Shown here: positions 25,129 to 38,808 of the stretch, piece after piece | Position numbering within the stretch: the stretch's first letter is position 1 | Layout: each line of letters begins with the position of its first letter | Assembly: GCA_963920665.1 (NCBI GenBank) | Contig: OY987263.1 | Location: 25,346,547-25,410,546, forward strand | Direction: 5' to 3' | From: Straminergon stramineum | Lineage: Eukaryota; Streptophyta; Bryopsida; Hypnales; Calliergonaceae | Length of the DNA: 64,000 nucleotides | The notes under the pieces: generated by a model | Told to the model about the DNA's origin: nothing | The model's database searches: none | What the model saw: the letters and a program-made list of their open reading frames with translations, nothing else | Program-made: the position numbers and the translations under genes

Positions 25129-28100
25129 AATCTCTTAGAATGCATTTTTTGGACACCATATGAATAAACTATGAATTTTTCAAGTGTTGAAAATAGGTGA
25201 TTCTAAAACTGATCATAGACTCTCATGAACACTGGGAGTACATTTTAGGCAAGAATCTAGAGTGGTTGATTTTAGGAAGAAATCAAAATTGGTTGCAGTT
25301 ATCCTATTGAATCTAAAAAGGATATTGATTTCAATAATTTTTGACATTTTTTTCAACATTTTTTTCTAGCACTACCATAACAAATGAAGGACATTGAGTG
25401 CATTTTTTATCCTTTGGAAGGTCAACTGGGCTTTATGCATATTGAAGAATGGATGATTTTCATTCAATTTTTTTTGTACAACTTTATTAATGCTATAACC
25501 ACATCATTGAGTTAAGTTCAAGATATTTTAGTTACAACATTTTGACACTTTTTTTTAAGACAATGTCAAAATTCTTTTTTGACATTTCAATGCCTTAATA
25601 AGTGTAAAAAATTTATGCTATCAAAAAGTTTCAAAAAGAGTGTCAAATTTTTTTTATGAAGAGTGTTGGAAAAAATGTGCTTCAATTTGAAAATTCATAA
25701 CTAATTCCACAAATGTCCAAAAAATACAAAACAAATTGGTTCTAACTCGACTTCGTCATGCCTTTCAAGGTTATACACCTAAAAAATATTTTGAAGGGTT
25801 GTACACCTTGAAAAAAGGAAATCAGCAATGCAATAAATTCTAAATAGACACACCATCTCATATAAGTTACCCAAAAATCTCTAATTTCACAAATGATGCA
25901 ACATGATATTCTTGAATGAAAAGGGAAGGGGGGCCTTCTAGAATACCACTTGTAACAAGAATACATTAATATCATGATGGTCCAAAATACATTGGAAAGC
26001 TTCCTTTCAAGATGTTCTACAATGAAAAAGTTCTTCATATTCAAGGAAAGGAAGGAATGGCCTCGCCTTGAAGTTCAAGAATGTTATGGAGACACTAATT
26101 AAGAATTTCCACCCCTAACCACAAGTAAGAGATTCAAATCCCATGGATTACTTGTTAGTTGCCTTGGACAACATAGTTGGAATCAAGAAGGGCTTGGCAA
26201 TATGAGCAACCTTGAAATTATGGCAAAAGTGGGCAACTTCCCCCAAAATATTTTTTATTTTTTATTTTTTACACTCTTTTTCACACTCTTTTTGATACCC
26301 TTTTGATAGTCTTTTAGTAGAGAAGGTCCAAATGTTTAGCTAAGTTTAAAAGGTAGGAGGATCATTAAATGACCATTTATCAACTCATTTGTAATTTTGA
26401 GGAATTTGAATTACTTCAATATTTTTTGACAATCTTTTGGTAGTGAAGGTTCAAATGCTTAACTAAAAGTATGTTTGTACTTGCCGTTAAGCTACCCTTT
26501 TATTGGCTAACAATTAAGTGGAAATTGGCTACACATTCACACCTGCGCCCTTTAGTATCCTTTGATCCTAGATGGTGCGTTATGTGGCATTAAGTTAGGA
26601 GCAGTGTTTTAGCCATTTATCATTTCTAATTTCAGGCCCACAACTATTGACAACGTTGGTAATTGGGATGTGGAAATCTTCTTGAACTGTAGATTTCAAA
26701 AGTTTTAGTATGCTCTTAGCTACTAGTGCCTTGGGCTCCCCATTACATTGGACTGCTCTCACAAGACTACAGCAAAAGTTATGGAAGAAGGAAAGTCGAC
26801 CTTTAGTATGTAAAGATCGTATTGGAAGTGAGAAATTCAAATGTGTGTTGTTTTCGATGATAGAACATGAGATATTGAGTGCAAAACGTAGTGTTGGGGT
26901 TTTGAGCATGTTTCAATTTGGATCGTGTTGAAGAGATTGGTTGAGTGAAAGGTGTTTTGATGTTTTGTAATTGGCTCTTTTGGTGTGCAAAATTGGTGTG
27001 CAAACTTTGAAGCAATTCCATATTATTAATAGAATGGGGATCAATAGTTTGAGACAAGGTTTTCTCAATTTTGAGTCTTGCATTAAAAGCTTGGAAGAGT
27101 AGGAAAGATGTCCTACATAGGCACCACCACTTACTCCTACCAACTGCCTAGCTTGTCCAACTAGATTAAACCTTGGAATGTATGGAAACAAGCTATAGCC
27201 TTCTTGCAATCCATAACATTGCTCTCACACTTTGTCACTCAGCTACAACAATAATTGCAATTGATCCACAAACACGAGCGGATGCTTAGAACAATACAAT
27301 TCCCCCAACATAAGAACAATTCAGAACAACACACAATTGTGTAGCAAAGCTACACAACCTTCCCTTGCATGGAAGTTAACCGCAATTTTGTTAAATTGGC
27401 GTGACTCTAGCATCAAAAATTGTGACATCTAGCTTCACGAAGAGCTAGTTGCAGACCACAAACTTGAACATGTATGATTTTGTGTTCATCGTTGCACCTT
27501 CTAAAAAAACTATGTGCCAGAATACTTCTAATTTAACAAAATTGACGTTAAGGGTCTTTCAATCATCAAGAAGTTTGCAATGTATTCAGGATCTACAAAC
27601 ACTCTTACTCTCCTTTGTCAATAGTGTAGTTAAACACACTTTGCAAGTTGTCCATTGTGACACCTTGTACATGTTTGCCAATTCAATTGTGTTGTGATCT
27701 TCGACCAAAAGAGCCACCATTCACTTCATGTTGTTCTTCCACACTTGATGTGCTATGATTATTAAAGCCAATGACAACGTAAACTGAATTGTGTGCAGTT
27801 TGTTTTTGTAATTTCCAAAGACAAAGACCTTACAACACATGGAGTTGTTTTGCATGGGTGAACACTCAATAATTTTTGATGACTTAGTATTTACCAAACC
27901 AACACAACAAATGCATTTCTATAAAAAACAAGTCTTCTAGTCTTTGAGCAAAGTTTTTATCTTTTAATAACCAAATGCCAAGTATGAATGTACCATAAGT
28001 TTACAAGGTAGAAGGTTCATTAATATATATCTTTGTATTAGGGAATGCTTTTAAAGTGTGGTGACTCAATGGACCTCCTACTTTAACACCTTTGAATGGT

Positions 28101-30336
28101 CAAGGCTAACAACTAAAACAATCATTTTCCACTTCTATGAGAATAGGAAGAGGACAAATAGGCTCATTAGATTGTATGGTGCTCCACTCTATAATATTTC
28201 TTAATATTATATTAAAATTAAAATTAATTTGTGATTACAATATGAATTACTAATGCATAGACCATAGTGACTACTAGAGATTGATTAATTATTGCACTAA
28301 ATACTCAAATCAACTATGAAGACATTGTATTGGCAAGAGAGACAAATATTAAATAATTGAATAATTGAAGACTATTGGATATTTTAGGTTGTGAGGATAA
28401 TGATCCTTATTCACTTCAACATATGAATAAAATACATAAATATGTTGAAAAAAAATTGAACCAAATTATCGAACATACTATTGAAGATGACCACTTTTCC
28501 AATTGAAGGACACAACTAAACAAAGAAATAGAGTTGATTTTAGAAACTCAATATTTGAGTCAACTACAACATCACCTGAATATGCCTAAACCTATAAAGT
28601 ACATGTGGTTACTTTTCATTTGTATTGCATACAATTGTGTTTATAGAACAAGTGACATTCAATAGTTTACACTATTTTCATGTAATGTCATGTATGAATT
28701 AAATTATATTTTATTAATAAATATAAAGATATTATTGGGTACACATACACACACATATATATTGGAATAGTAAAGCATAACAAAAATGGTAGTATAAGAA
28801 TATTATGAATACATTTTAAAATTTTAAAAGTTAGATGCTTGACCCATATGTTTCTAAAATTCAAAGTTTTTTTTGTGTATTTCAATATCATTATAAAAAC
28901 ATTGATATACAAATAGCACACTCATTCAAGTGCAATTATATCAAATATGATATTTGTGGTAAAATTAACTTATTTGTAGTTAGTAGAATACTATGTTTCA
29001 TTGGTTCATTAAACACTATTATCTACAATCACCACAATTCGTAATTTTATTGTAAAAGAGGATATAATCCAAAAATATTAGTCTATTTAATTAGATTGAA
29101 AGAATTAAATTTATTTTTACAAGATTCTTCAAGTACTCAAGAATTTTTCAACCAAAATTAATCGACAAAATACAACCTATGGTATGTGATGAAATCCATT
29201 GTCATCCAAGCTTTCAACACTAAGTGATGATATGTAATAAAAATTAGTAAATATTGGTAAAACATTGTTCTTTGAACTACAACACTCTATGCTTTTAGAA
29301 AATGTTTCAATATACAATTCAAATTTTTGAAAATTCAAGCAATTTAGGATAATTTTCATTTTACATTTATTATGTTCATTTTTACCTCACATAAATGAAA
29401 ATAATTTTATCTCACATAATAATTTAGATTTTCTTTTACACAAATGAAACAAAATTTCATTGCAAGGGTTAAAATACAAAACCACTAGCTACAAGTGGCT
29501 TGGCATGATAATACAAAATACAACTAATCGAGTAAATAAGGATTTATTTCGAATTCAAGTCAATTTTAATCTTTATAAGACATTCTATGTTTTCATTTGG
29601 TCAAAATTCATTAATTTTCTATATTAATATAAATCTTTCAAAACTTTGATATTTTTTTCATGTAGTAATATATATCCAAAATTTACCTAAAACTCTACCC
29701 TTCAAGTAGATTTGTCTTGTAAAGGGTAATTCCTATACAACTCTCAAAGGATAAAAATTCTATTAATTAAAAGAATAAAATTATATGTGAAAGTAGAAGT
29801 CACAAGCTATATACATATTGTTGATATTGTCCTATGGTAGAACAAAATTGCAACTAGTGAATTTCAAATTTTACTATTTAAAGTTAGTTTGTTCATCAAA
29901 TAATATTACTTAGCATTATAAAAAAATATATTTTCTTTGATATTTTCATAGCTTCAACCTACTATAGTTTTAACACCTCATTTTATTTTTATTTCAAAAC
30001 AACTTCAAGCTATAAATAAGGTTGGAAAAAATAGTAGAATTAATGCATCCAATATTTTTGAAAATTCAAAAATTGTATCATTTTCTCCCATTGAAAATTT
30101 ACAATCCAAAAGTTTTGTGAAGGATAAGATATACTTAGTTTTATTTATTTGTAATGTAATTTTTTTTATCATTATTGACATAACAAAAAGAAGGAGATGA
30201 TATTTTTTGAACCACCAAAACTTGATTGCTTCTAAATTGAGGATGCAAAGTTAATATTTTTTATAAATAAAATTAGTCATGAAAATTATATAAGTATGCA
30301 CAATAGTGATAATACTATGGGATTCGAATTACAATA
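25129..30336. other. AT-rich intergenic stretch
   Basis: No gene recognised. The frames at 25742-27209 and 27449-27697 are AT-driven, lack motifs and are interrupted. The AT content rises further after 28.2 kb. Confidence 0.6.
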
Positions 30337-30840
30337 ATGGCATTTGCATTGGACCGTAATAGAAGCTTTCAACATTTCTTTGAAGCTTTGGAGTTAAGAG
30401 CAGATAAACGGCATAAAGAAATATTAGAAGGTTTTAGGGAGACAAAAGAAGAATGTAAATTAGAACTTCAAGAATCAGCAAGGGTAATCAAAGAAAGTAT
30501 GAAAGAATCCCTAAAATTCTATAGAGAAGAAATGAAAGAATCATTAAAAGATGTAAAAGAAGCTCACAAAGAATTTCGAGAAGAAATAAAAATATCAATT
30601 AATGAATTGCGAGAAGAAATGCGCTCTTTAAAAGTTAAATTGCATGAGGAAATGCGAATGGTAAAAACTGACATGTGGATTGAAATGAATGCAATAAAAA
30701 AGAAAAGTGAAGAAAAAATTGTAACTGTTGAGGTGAAGAAAAGAGGGACACTTGAAAATGTTCATAAAATTGTATCAATTCCATCAAAATCTATAAATCT
30801 AATAAAGAACCTTGTCCACTTTTTGAAATGGTGGGGTTGA
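30337..30840 (+). CDS. 167-aa coiled-coil protein, unknown
   Basis: This is an uninterrupted ATG-to-TGA frame in very AT-rich DNA. From about residue 20 to 135 it is almost wholly charged, with E/K/R and regularly spaced hydrophobics, and repeats KESMKESLK, REEMKESLK, REEIKIS, REEMRSLK. This predicts a long amphipathic helix or coiled coil. The C-terminus (about 140-167) is more hydrophobic and ends LKWWG. There is no signal peptide or known domain. Such simple repeats can arise in noncoding AT-rich DNA, but 167 codons without a stop at this base composition is notable. It may be one exon of a larger gene. Confidence 0.4.
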   Translation: MAFALDRNRSFQHFFEALELRADKRHKEILEGFRETKEECKLELQESARVIKESMKESLKFYREEMKESLKDVKEAHKEFREEIKISINELREEMRSLKVKLHEEMRMVKTDMWIEMNAIKKKSEEKIVTVEVKKRGTLENVHKIVSIPSKSINLIKNLVHFLKWWG

Positions 30841-31031
30841 AGTGAAGATGGCAATTATTATGGTATGCAATTTATTTTCCTTCTTTTGCAATCAATATTA
30901 AATTACGTAGATACATGTTATTATATTTTATAATATAATTTTGAATTACTTTGTTAAATAGGTTTTAAAAATTAAATAAATTTTCATCACAAAGTAGTTT
31001 AATTACATCTATAAACAAGAAAACAAGTGAC

Positions 31032-31086
<55 letters not shown>

Positions 31087-34000
31087 TATCATCAATTTAT
31101 GCAATGAAATAATTCATAGCTTTTGAATTGTATGCAATATTAATAGTTGGATTCCAAAAATCTAATTTTTCAAGAAAGTTATTGACAGATAGTTGATTGT
31201 TGAAGAATCATCATATATCTATCTATTTGTTGGAGGTGATATGAATATGAAAGATGTAAGTTTCTAATTTTTTTTCTCATTTCTTCTTCTTCTTCTTCTT
31301 CTTTAGTAATTTAATGTTATGAATCAAGTCAAGTTTATTGAAATTTTGTTAATTTTTAACTTTTATTTGTATGCTTTTTTTTTAGAGTAGGTATTCTGAT
31401 TATAGAAATTCTTATGTGAATTTTGATTATATGATCATTTTAATTAATGTGTTTATAATAAACAATTCTATGTTGGATTCATATAGGTAATATCTCTTTA
31501 AGAAAATCTCAAGAAGGAATTTAAGCAATTTGAAAATGTCTTTATGAAAATCTAGATGTTCCAATAAAGTTTTATAGGTATTTTGTTTGAAGCATGTACA
31601 TAAAATAATCAAGTTTGGTGGTGTTTGCAATATGATGCATTTATTTTTAAGACTACAATATGACACACTTTTCTACTCATTGATTTTTAAAATTTTGCAT
31701 TTTGTAAAATTCTTAGAGTTTTTGCAATGGTATCCTAATCAACAATAGATCAATTCAATTCAAAAGCCCACTTTATAAGGTAGCTACACCTAATTATAAC
31801 ACTATTGCAATATCATCACCCCATTAGAAAGAAACATGAAAACTTTGAAAGGCAATATGTTCCTTTTAAAAAAAAATCGTAAATCTTGGTCAATAATCAA
31901 AATCAACTACTATCAAAAGTCTCTATCAAATAGGATGTGAAATATACCTTTGAAGAGTTATTTCCAAAAGTTTCTAATAATATGTTACACATTCAATTTG
32001 ATGAAGAATTATTTTGGAAACCATTGGGTTTTTATTGTTCTCATACAATATGGATTTGGAAATAATTTGCATTTTATTACCTCAACAACTATTAACTTTG
32101 ATGACCTTTGTAGTATGAAAGAATCTTCTATGTGATTGTTGTGAGATATCAATGCATTTTAAAGCCTCAATTTTTCTTGATGTCAATTTTTTGACTTCTA
32201 TGCCGATATATCTACTAAGTATGAGAGCCAAAGGTTGATTTTGCATACACTTAGAAGCAACACTTAAAAAATTCTTGTTCAATTCTAAAGGCATTCAATA
32301 AATATACATTAAGAGAATTCAAAATCTTTTTTTAATTGCCAAGGAGGTCAAATAAAACCCAAGATATGCAATTCAATAATGCAAACTAATGCTTAAATAC
32401 TTATAAATGTCTTTAACTGTAATTACCTTAGAGAAATGTAAATCTTACTAGTTACTTTTACAAATTGAGAATAACTATTGAAAATATATAATATAGTGAC
32501 TTTATATACCTAGTAATCAAATCCTATAGTACTCTAGCTATTGTAAAGATGAGCTTTTAGAAAATGTCAATTCACATAAAGTAGGATGTAAGTTAGGATA
32601 TACTCCTAAAATGATGTACTTGTATTTCATCCTAAATCCTAAATGACTAACCCACCATATATGGTTAATCTAAAATTCCAAGTTTTATTTTTGTGTAGGC
32701 AGTTAAATTCCTTTGACTAATTTTCATTTTTATATGCACTATTAAAGGTTATCTATTGAATGCTTTTATTCTTCACTAAAAAAGGTCAAATATTTGATTT
32801 CTGAAAGGTCCTTGAAGGCATACACATACCATTAGTAGAAGAATAAAGTTGATTGTTTCATTTAATTTGAGATCTACAAAATTATACTTATCCATTTGCT
32901 TTGAAAATGGTCACAATGGAAAGAGTAAAGTGTTTTCATGATTTTCACTATTGAAAAATTTATACAAGCAACTGTTGATTTGGAGTTATTTGCGATTTCT
33001 ACTTGTAAAAGAATTGCATTTCAACAATTGCAAGGTAGATTGTATAATGAGTTTGATAGCTCTTCATTTGAACTTAAAGTTTTTGGAAGTGTATTTTAAT
33101 GTGCTATCACAATTTCTAGTTGCTCATGTCACCTCTAATCCCCCCAAACTCTATATATTATGCAATTTTCTCAAACATTGTAGAGAGAGGCAATATATTA
33201 AAAATAGGATATTTACATTTATCTTGTTATAATGGTCACAACTCCTATACAACTCCATACTCAAAATTGGTAAGCACACTAAGAAACAAGCTCTATAAAC
33301 ATCCATATGGTTAGATTTTGAAATTTTTTTTTTGCTTCATTGGGGATAACTATAAGCCCAACATACTCTTTTTTCCTAGAAAAATACATTTAAGAAAGGC
33401 TTAGGCATTTAGAGGTTAATACATAAGATCAATATTATTATTGAAGTGAAAATTCTTATTCAACTTATGTTCATGACATCCTTAGACTTAGGTCCAATTT
33501 GAACTGCACTTTGAATAAAAGAGTCAATTAATAACTTGCACCCCTTCAATATCTTAAGAAAGTTCATAACTCCAGAACTATGTGTCACTACAAATCAAGG
33601 TCAAAGAACCATCTAAAACAAAATTGTACCAACCATCACTATAAAAAAGATCTATCATATAGGAAAAGTAGAATCAACAGATGCTCTAAAAAGAAATATA
33701 ATACTCCAAAATGATATTGAACAACAACAATATCAAGTTATTGGCCATTTTCTTATTATGAATTGATCCATTAATGATAATTTGGCTTATAAAGGGATGG
33801 TATTTGGTAAAGCACTTTTTTGAGATTTACCTTCTTGTTTGGAAAACATTTGGTACCATAAATATTTTCACTTAACGTAGTTTAACCCCTAAAGGACCAA
33901 GGGTGCAAAATACAATGTTGTAGAAGCCACTTGGTGACCTTATGGTCCTTTAGGGATTCAACAAATTTTGGATTCCCCTATACTACACTACCATAATAGC

Positions 34001-34670
34001 CTCATATGAACTTCACTTTTGAAATTTTATAAGTAATTCATTGAGCCCTCTAAATTTACTCAAAACACTTGCATTTTGCTTCACAAACATTCAAACAATA
34101 TACAAAATTGTAAATCATTTTATAATGCAAGTCTACAAAGCTTTTTAGGGTCAAAATTGCACACATTGTAGACGAAATTAACTGAAATATACGAAATTGC
34201 AAATGAGAGACTTGTAGACAGCAAAATTCAATAGGGTTAGAGTTCCCTACACTACAATCCAAGAGACAAAATACACTATATTTGGTCAGATGTTGATAAT
34301 TCTACAAACAAGTCAAGAATGAAGAAATCAACAAATTGACAAGTTTAATACAACTGAGAAGAAATCATGATCAAAGAGAAGACCAACAAGTTTTTAATCT
34401 GTTCTGAAACATTAGTCAACTTAAGTTGTGTTTTCAGCACGGACTCAAATGACACACCAAGCTCCATTACTGAATAATGTTATGTAGGTGGCCACGCTGA
34501 TATAAAATACATGAGGAACTGCCAAAAGAATATTACAAAGTAATCCGCAAATCCACTGGCATTAGATATCAATGCCAAGTGGCTGAGTCTGATCAAGTTC
34601 ATGCCGCATGACCTGGAGTACATAACATAACTTAGATATTGAACAAAATGACATCACTAGGGCCACAATC
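30841..34670. other. AT-rich intergenic stretch with microsatellites
   Basis: Contains an (AT)n run at about 31036-31085 and a TTC run at about 31281-31303. A 13-bp inverted repeat CCCTAAAGGACCA lies at 33887-33899, with its complement at 33943-33955. No gene is recognised. Confidence 0.6.
31036..31085. repeat. (AT)n microsatellite
   Basis: About 25 uninterrupted AT units. Confidence 0.95.
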
Positions 34671-37600
34671 TCATTCCGGTTTCGGGGGATTCGATTTCGG
34701 ACCCGGACCTTCATGACCGGCCAGCCAGGTCTCCTGGATCAACTTCCATTGCAATCCATTCACAGAGTCAGCCTGCCAGACACGAGCATGTCAGCACAAT
34801 GGGCCATCCTCATCTTCAAAGGGAATCAATGTCATTTACACTGATAAAAGCTTGAAGATGTGCAACCAAACTGGACAGGAAAAGTTCAAAAGATTCAGTA
34901 GATTGTCGTACTGATGTATGAAACACATGAGCACAGATGACGCATATACCCGGCGATATATAAAGTGAACGTGAAGCTTATTATGAGGATGGTTACAGAA
35001 AGGGCTGGGAACTCACTTTTGATTGCAGTAGGGCAGTTGTGAGTGCGCAGGAGAACTTAGGACCTGCATTAGTAGTAGAAGTAGAGAAGTCAGCTCTAAC
35101 AATAAGATACATCATCAAAATGCAATATTAGTGGGTAATTGCAAGAAATACCAACACAGTTGTTATATTTCAGCGAATTCTTCAATACTAGGTGGGAATA
35201 TGGTTTTCAACATGTCAATCTCTTAAACCTATGTATTAACCTTAGATTTAGAGATTCAACATACTAGTGGAGCATACTGCAGTACTTCAAAGAACTCGCT
35301 CTCAACTTTCCATTAAAAATGATTACTTTAGGGTTTGCAGTATTATAATCAATATTGTATGCGCAAGACATCACTCTCTTTAGGGACGTTACTATTTTTA
35401 GACGCCCGACACAGTAGATTTGAACGTAGCGAACTAGTGAACCAACATACTTTCAAAATTCAGCTTTAATTTCTATAATTTGGGTACCCCGTAGTATTGC
35501 AAACTGTAGCCATGATATCAGAACCATAAGGAGCCCAATTCAAAGAAACCTCACCTGTTTTTTCCCACTTGTCAAACCTTGCAAGGTACACCGTGTCTGA
35601 CAGCTTCTCTATTCTGACGCGATCAGCCCAAATACAAAAGTGCTTGTCTTTCATCACAGCATGCAACTCACGCACAGAATCTACCTCTTCAAAAGGATTG
35701 GTTATGACTCCAAACGCATGGATATAGCTGCCATCAGGCGCCTATGCATTGCACCACAAAAATCACTATTTCTGCAATTATTGGGATAATAACATCCCTT
35801 GAAGCAATCACACTAAAACATTAAAAAAAACCAGACTGCTAACAAAGGTGCAGAATAACAATCCCAAGATAAGCAGCAACAAAGAAAGGAAAAGTCTGGT
35901 AAAGAAAATGTACCAGAGATGATTTTAGACGGTTGAACACAGTGTCGGTATTTTCAACATTACCGTTCAACCAATTCTCCATGAGTAATAGAAACTCAAC
36001 AACCTCATGGGCTACCGTGGTTACACTTATTCCTGAAACTCCTTCAAGCGTGAGGAAGGATGGAGGCCGGTCTCGTGGGGAAACATTGGGCTGAAGCTTA
36101 AAATGTTGCATGGCCTCGAGAATACCAGAAGCACATCTTTCCTTTGCCAGAAAGATATGAGACTTGTCTCCCGTGTGCTCTGAGTGCCATTTCAGAAGCT
36201 CCTCCATGGCATTCCCCACCTGCATTTTACAAGATCACCCCAATTTCAGAGTACATCAAGTGAAACTAATATCAATCATCACAAAGACGACCACCCTCAC
36301 TCCCACTCCCCCGAAATCATGAAGCATAGAGTGGCAACGCTGGTCACATTGGTGAAGAATAGACAAAATTTTCTCTCTCAACAGACTTGAGTGTACTTCA
36401 TCCGTTTCATGCAGTTCCTGCAGGAAGCTCTCGAAATCATTCATAATCCACCCAGTGAGTGGATGCCAAGGGTTTAAAATCTTTAAATGCTAGGTAATGG
36501 GCATTAGATTCATACAATCCTCACGTTGGGTTGACGTTAGTGTAACACAAACGATGTTAGATTAATGTTAGTGTGATGTTAGTATCCTTGACATAAACTT
36601 GAGATATATTACTATCCGCTACTAATTTAATATTATCTTAATTTTGATCTTATGACCTATTAGATGAACATGGCTTCACCATTAGGCACATGGATACAGG
36701 ATTTTTTGAGACAATCACAAACCTGATCACAAACCTTAAATAGTGAATAGTAAATTTGCGAGCACAGATGAATTTTCACTTACGATGACTCCATACACAT
36801 CGGCCACAGTGAAAAGCTCGGCATCGTTGCCCGAATCACCGCACACAAGAGTATGACCAGGAGAGCGTCCTTCCGCCTTAAGTTTCTTCATCAGGTATGC
36901 AAGGGCTTGACCTTTCCCAGCTCCTGTAGGGAGCACATCCAGGTCCACTCCTCCGCTGTATATGAGCTTAGCATTCAACTGCAATTCCAACATAAATGAC
37001 CAATCAATGATTTGCAAACACAAGTGTCTCTACCCAACTACAAGTGCATAATTTTCATAGATAAATTTTTCATTTAGTCATCAGTAAAATCTTCAATATA
37101 ATTCAAAAACCTTATTTGACAATTATAGAATGTCACTTTCCTGTAACCACGAGTCATAATTCTAATGTAGGTAAGAAATTCTTTATTTGAATTGATGGGA
37201 TCCAACATGCTACTATTGCTTTATAACACATGTTTTACTTTCGTGGGCATAGGAACTTTCGACATTACCAGACCATTGATTAGTCTCAACGACAAGAGAG
37301 TCCAAGCGACCAAGACACTTTCTATTAGGCATTTCTCACCTGACGCTCCTTGAACCTTTCCGTCAAGGTTTTGAGGACATGCTCGGCCTCACTTTTGTCC
37401 ACATAGAAACTCACTTTATGTGGCCGCTGCTCGGAATCAACCTGCCAATCAACAAGATACACGTGAACATCATAGCCATCCATTCTTTATAATGACGCGA
37501 ACTCATTCTATGCCTCTTCTAAACATGAGGTGTTCAGTTGATGAGGTATTCAGTTCGATATGAATGTTTCAGGAACATTTTGACAACACCATAGCTAAGT

Positions 37601-38808
37601 CTCATCATCCAAGCTCTGGATTGGACAAAAGCTGGGAGCAAGAAGAAATCGACAAAAAAGCATCAGGAATTCGCTGCACAAGCTTCAATTTCAATCAAAT
37701 TAGTGTTTGGCATCAGATGACTTGCCACTTGTGTTTCAGGGCAGTTATCAATTCTACAATCTCTATGACAAGTCATTTGATGCCAAACCAATCCAACACC
37801 AACTCAAACCTCATCACTATGACCTTCTCTAAATCAATTTCTAGAACATCTTACACACTTGCCACGCCATCTTAGACTGTAGCACACTTCGCAAACTATG
37901 TCATAGTGGAAAAGCTGGAACCAAGATCAAAAAAGTTTGAGGGTACACTGATTTGTCCTATTAGTTACAAAATGTACGTACTTATGGTTATTAATTTTTA
38001 CAAGGGAGGAACATTTTATCCATTGTATGGGTACTAGTGCTTTTCATGTTGAAGAGTCTTCACAAATACAACTGGTAAAAAAATATTTCTCCTTTATTTT
38101 CTTTGTTGCCACACCAATCCAACACTAACGCAATAATCTTTTGTACTAACTTTTCTAGATGAATATCAGAAAATCATACACACTTGCCACGCCATCATTG
38201 ACCTTAGCTCAATTAGCAAACTATGTCAAAGCAAACTAAGTTATGTCATAGTGAAAACCTCAATTGGACCAAGAATAGAAAGATTATAAGGGTAGTGACA
38301 AGCACCTGAAACTTCAAATTCAATTTGTTCCCCTCTTCCACTATTGCTTCTCGATCCCATCCCTGGTTAAGCTCCTCCTCCCACCCATGATCCGGAGCCA
38401 TGGTATCGCCATACCTGATTTCCGTCCCCACCGACATGATGGTGATGCCGGGCGTGAGCAACGGCACCTCCGACCGAAGCTCGGCATACAAAGCAGGCGA
38501 CCTCCCGGTGGAAAACACCAGCAACGAGTCGTGGTTGTAATCCGCTTGCCACAGAGCGCCGAATTGCAGCAGTGAGGAATTCTGCTTATCTTGATGATCA
38601 ACCTACAAACCCACCCACCCCAAAAGATCAACAAACCAAAACCATATTGTATCGAATCCACTAAACCCTAACCCTCCAATTTCAACAGGACCGATGTAAC
38701 CTACGACGAATTCGAGAGCATCCAATCAGAGGAAAGGAGAGAGTTGCACACCATGGTGTTGTCGAGGTCGGACACAATCATCAGCCGTGGAGCTCCCGAG
38801 AACTCCAT
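34671..38808 (-). CDS. SPP: sucrose-phosphatase (sucrose-6-phosphate phosphohydrolase)
   Basis: Eight exons on the minus strand: 38808-38752, 38602-38306, 37441-37340, 36978-36784, 36219-35914, 35741-35555, 35063-35017, 34772-34671; phases agree, 430 aa (family about 420-425). It hydrolyses sucrose 6-phosphate to sucrose, the last step of cytosolic sucrose synthesis after sucrose-phosphate synthase. HAD motifs are intact: SDLDNT (13-18, nucleophile D14), STGR (50-53), GAGKGQAL (K174), GDSGND (199-204). The plant-type C-terminal extension is present, with [28 protein letters not shown] and [11 protein letters not shown]. Exon 7 is only 47 nt. The ATG at 38808 gives [18 protein letters not shown], as expected for the family. 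Introns 2 and 4 carry repeats and an extra open frame. Confidence 0.95.
36256..36444 (-). other. 62-codon coding-like ORF inside sucrose-phosphatase intron 4
   Basis: ATG at 36444 starts [16 protein letters not shown] and the frame closes with TGA at 36256, on the same strand as the host gene. Codon choice and the charged, amphipathic composition look coding for the first 40 residues. No sucrose-phosphatase I know has residues here, so it is either a gene fragment carried into the intron or a chance frame. Confidence 0.3.
37706..37965. repeat. intronic repeat with hairpin, sucrose-phosphatase intron 2, unit a
   Basis: A hairpin GTTTGGCATCA.ATGACTTG at 37712-37734 pairs with 37767-37790. It is followed by CCAATCCAACACCAACT, CACTTGCCACGCCATC, GCAAACTATGTCATAGTG, and the end motif ACACTGATTTGTCCTATT. 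The later part matches the CCaMK intron 2 repeat. Confidence 0.6.
38105..38300. repeat. intronic repeat, sucrose-phosphatase intron 2, unit b
   Basis: A direct copy of the unit at 37785-37965: CCAATCCAACACTAAC, CACACTTGCCACGCCATCAT, AGCAAACTATGTCA, ATGTCATAGTGAAAA, GGACCAAGAA. It ends within a few bases of the exon 2 splice donor at 38305. Confidence 0.6.
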
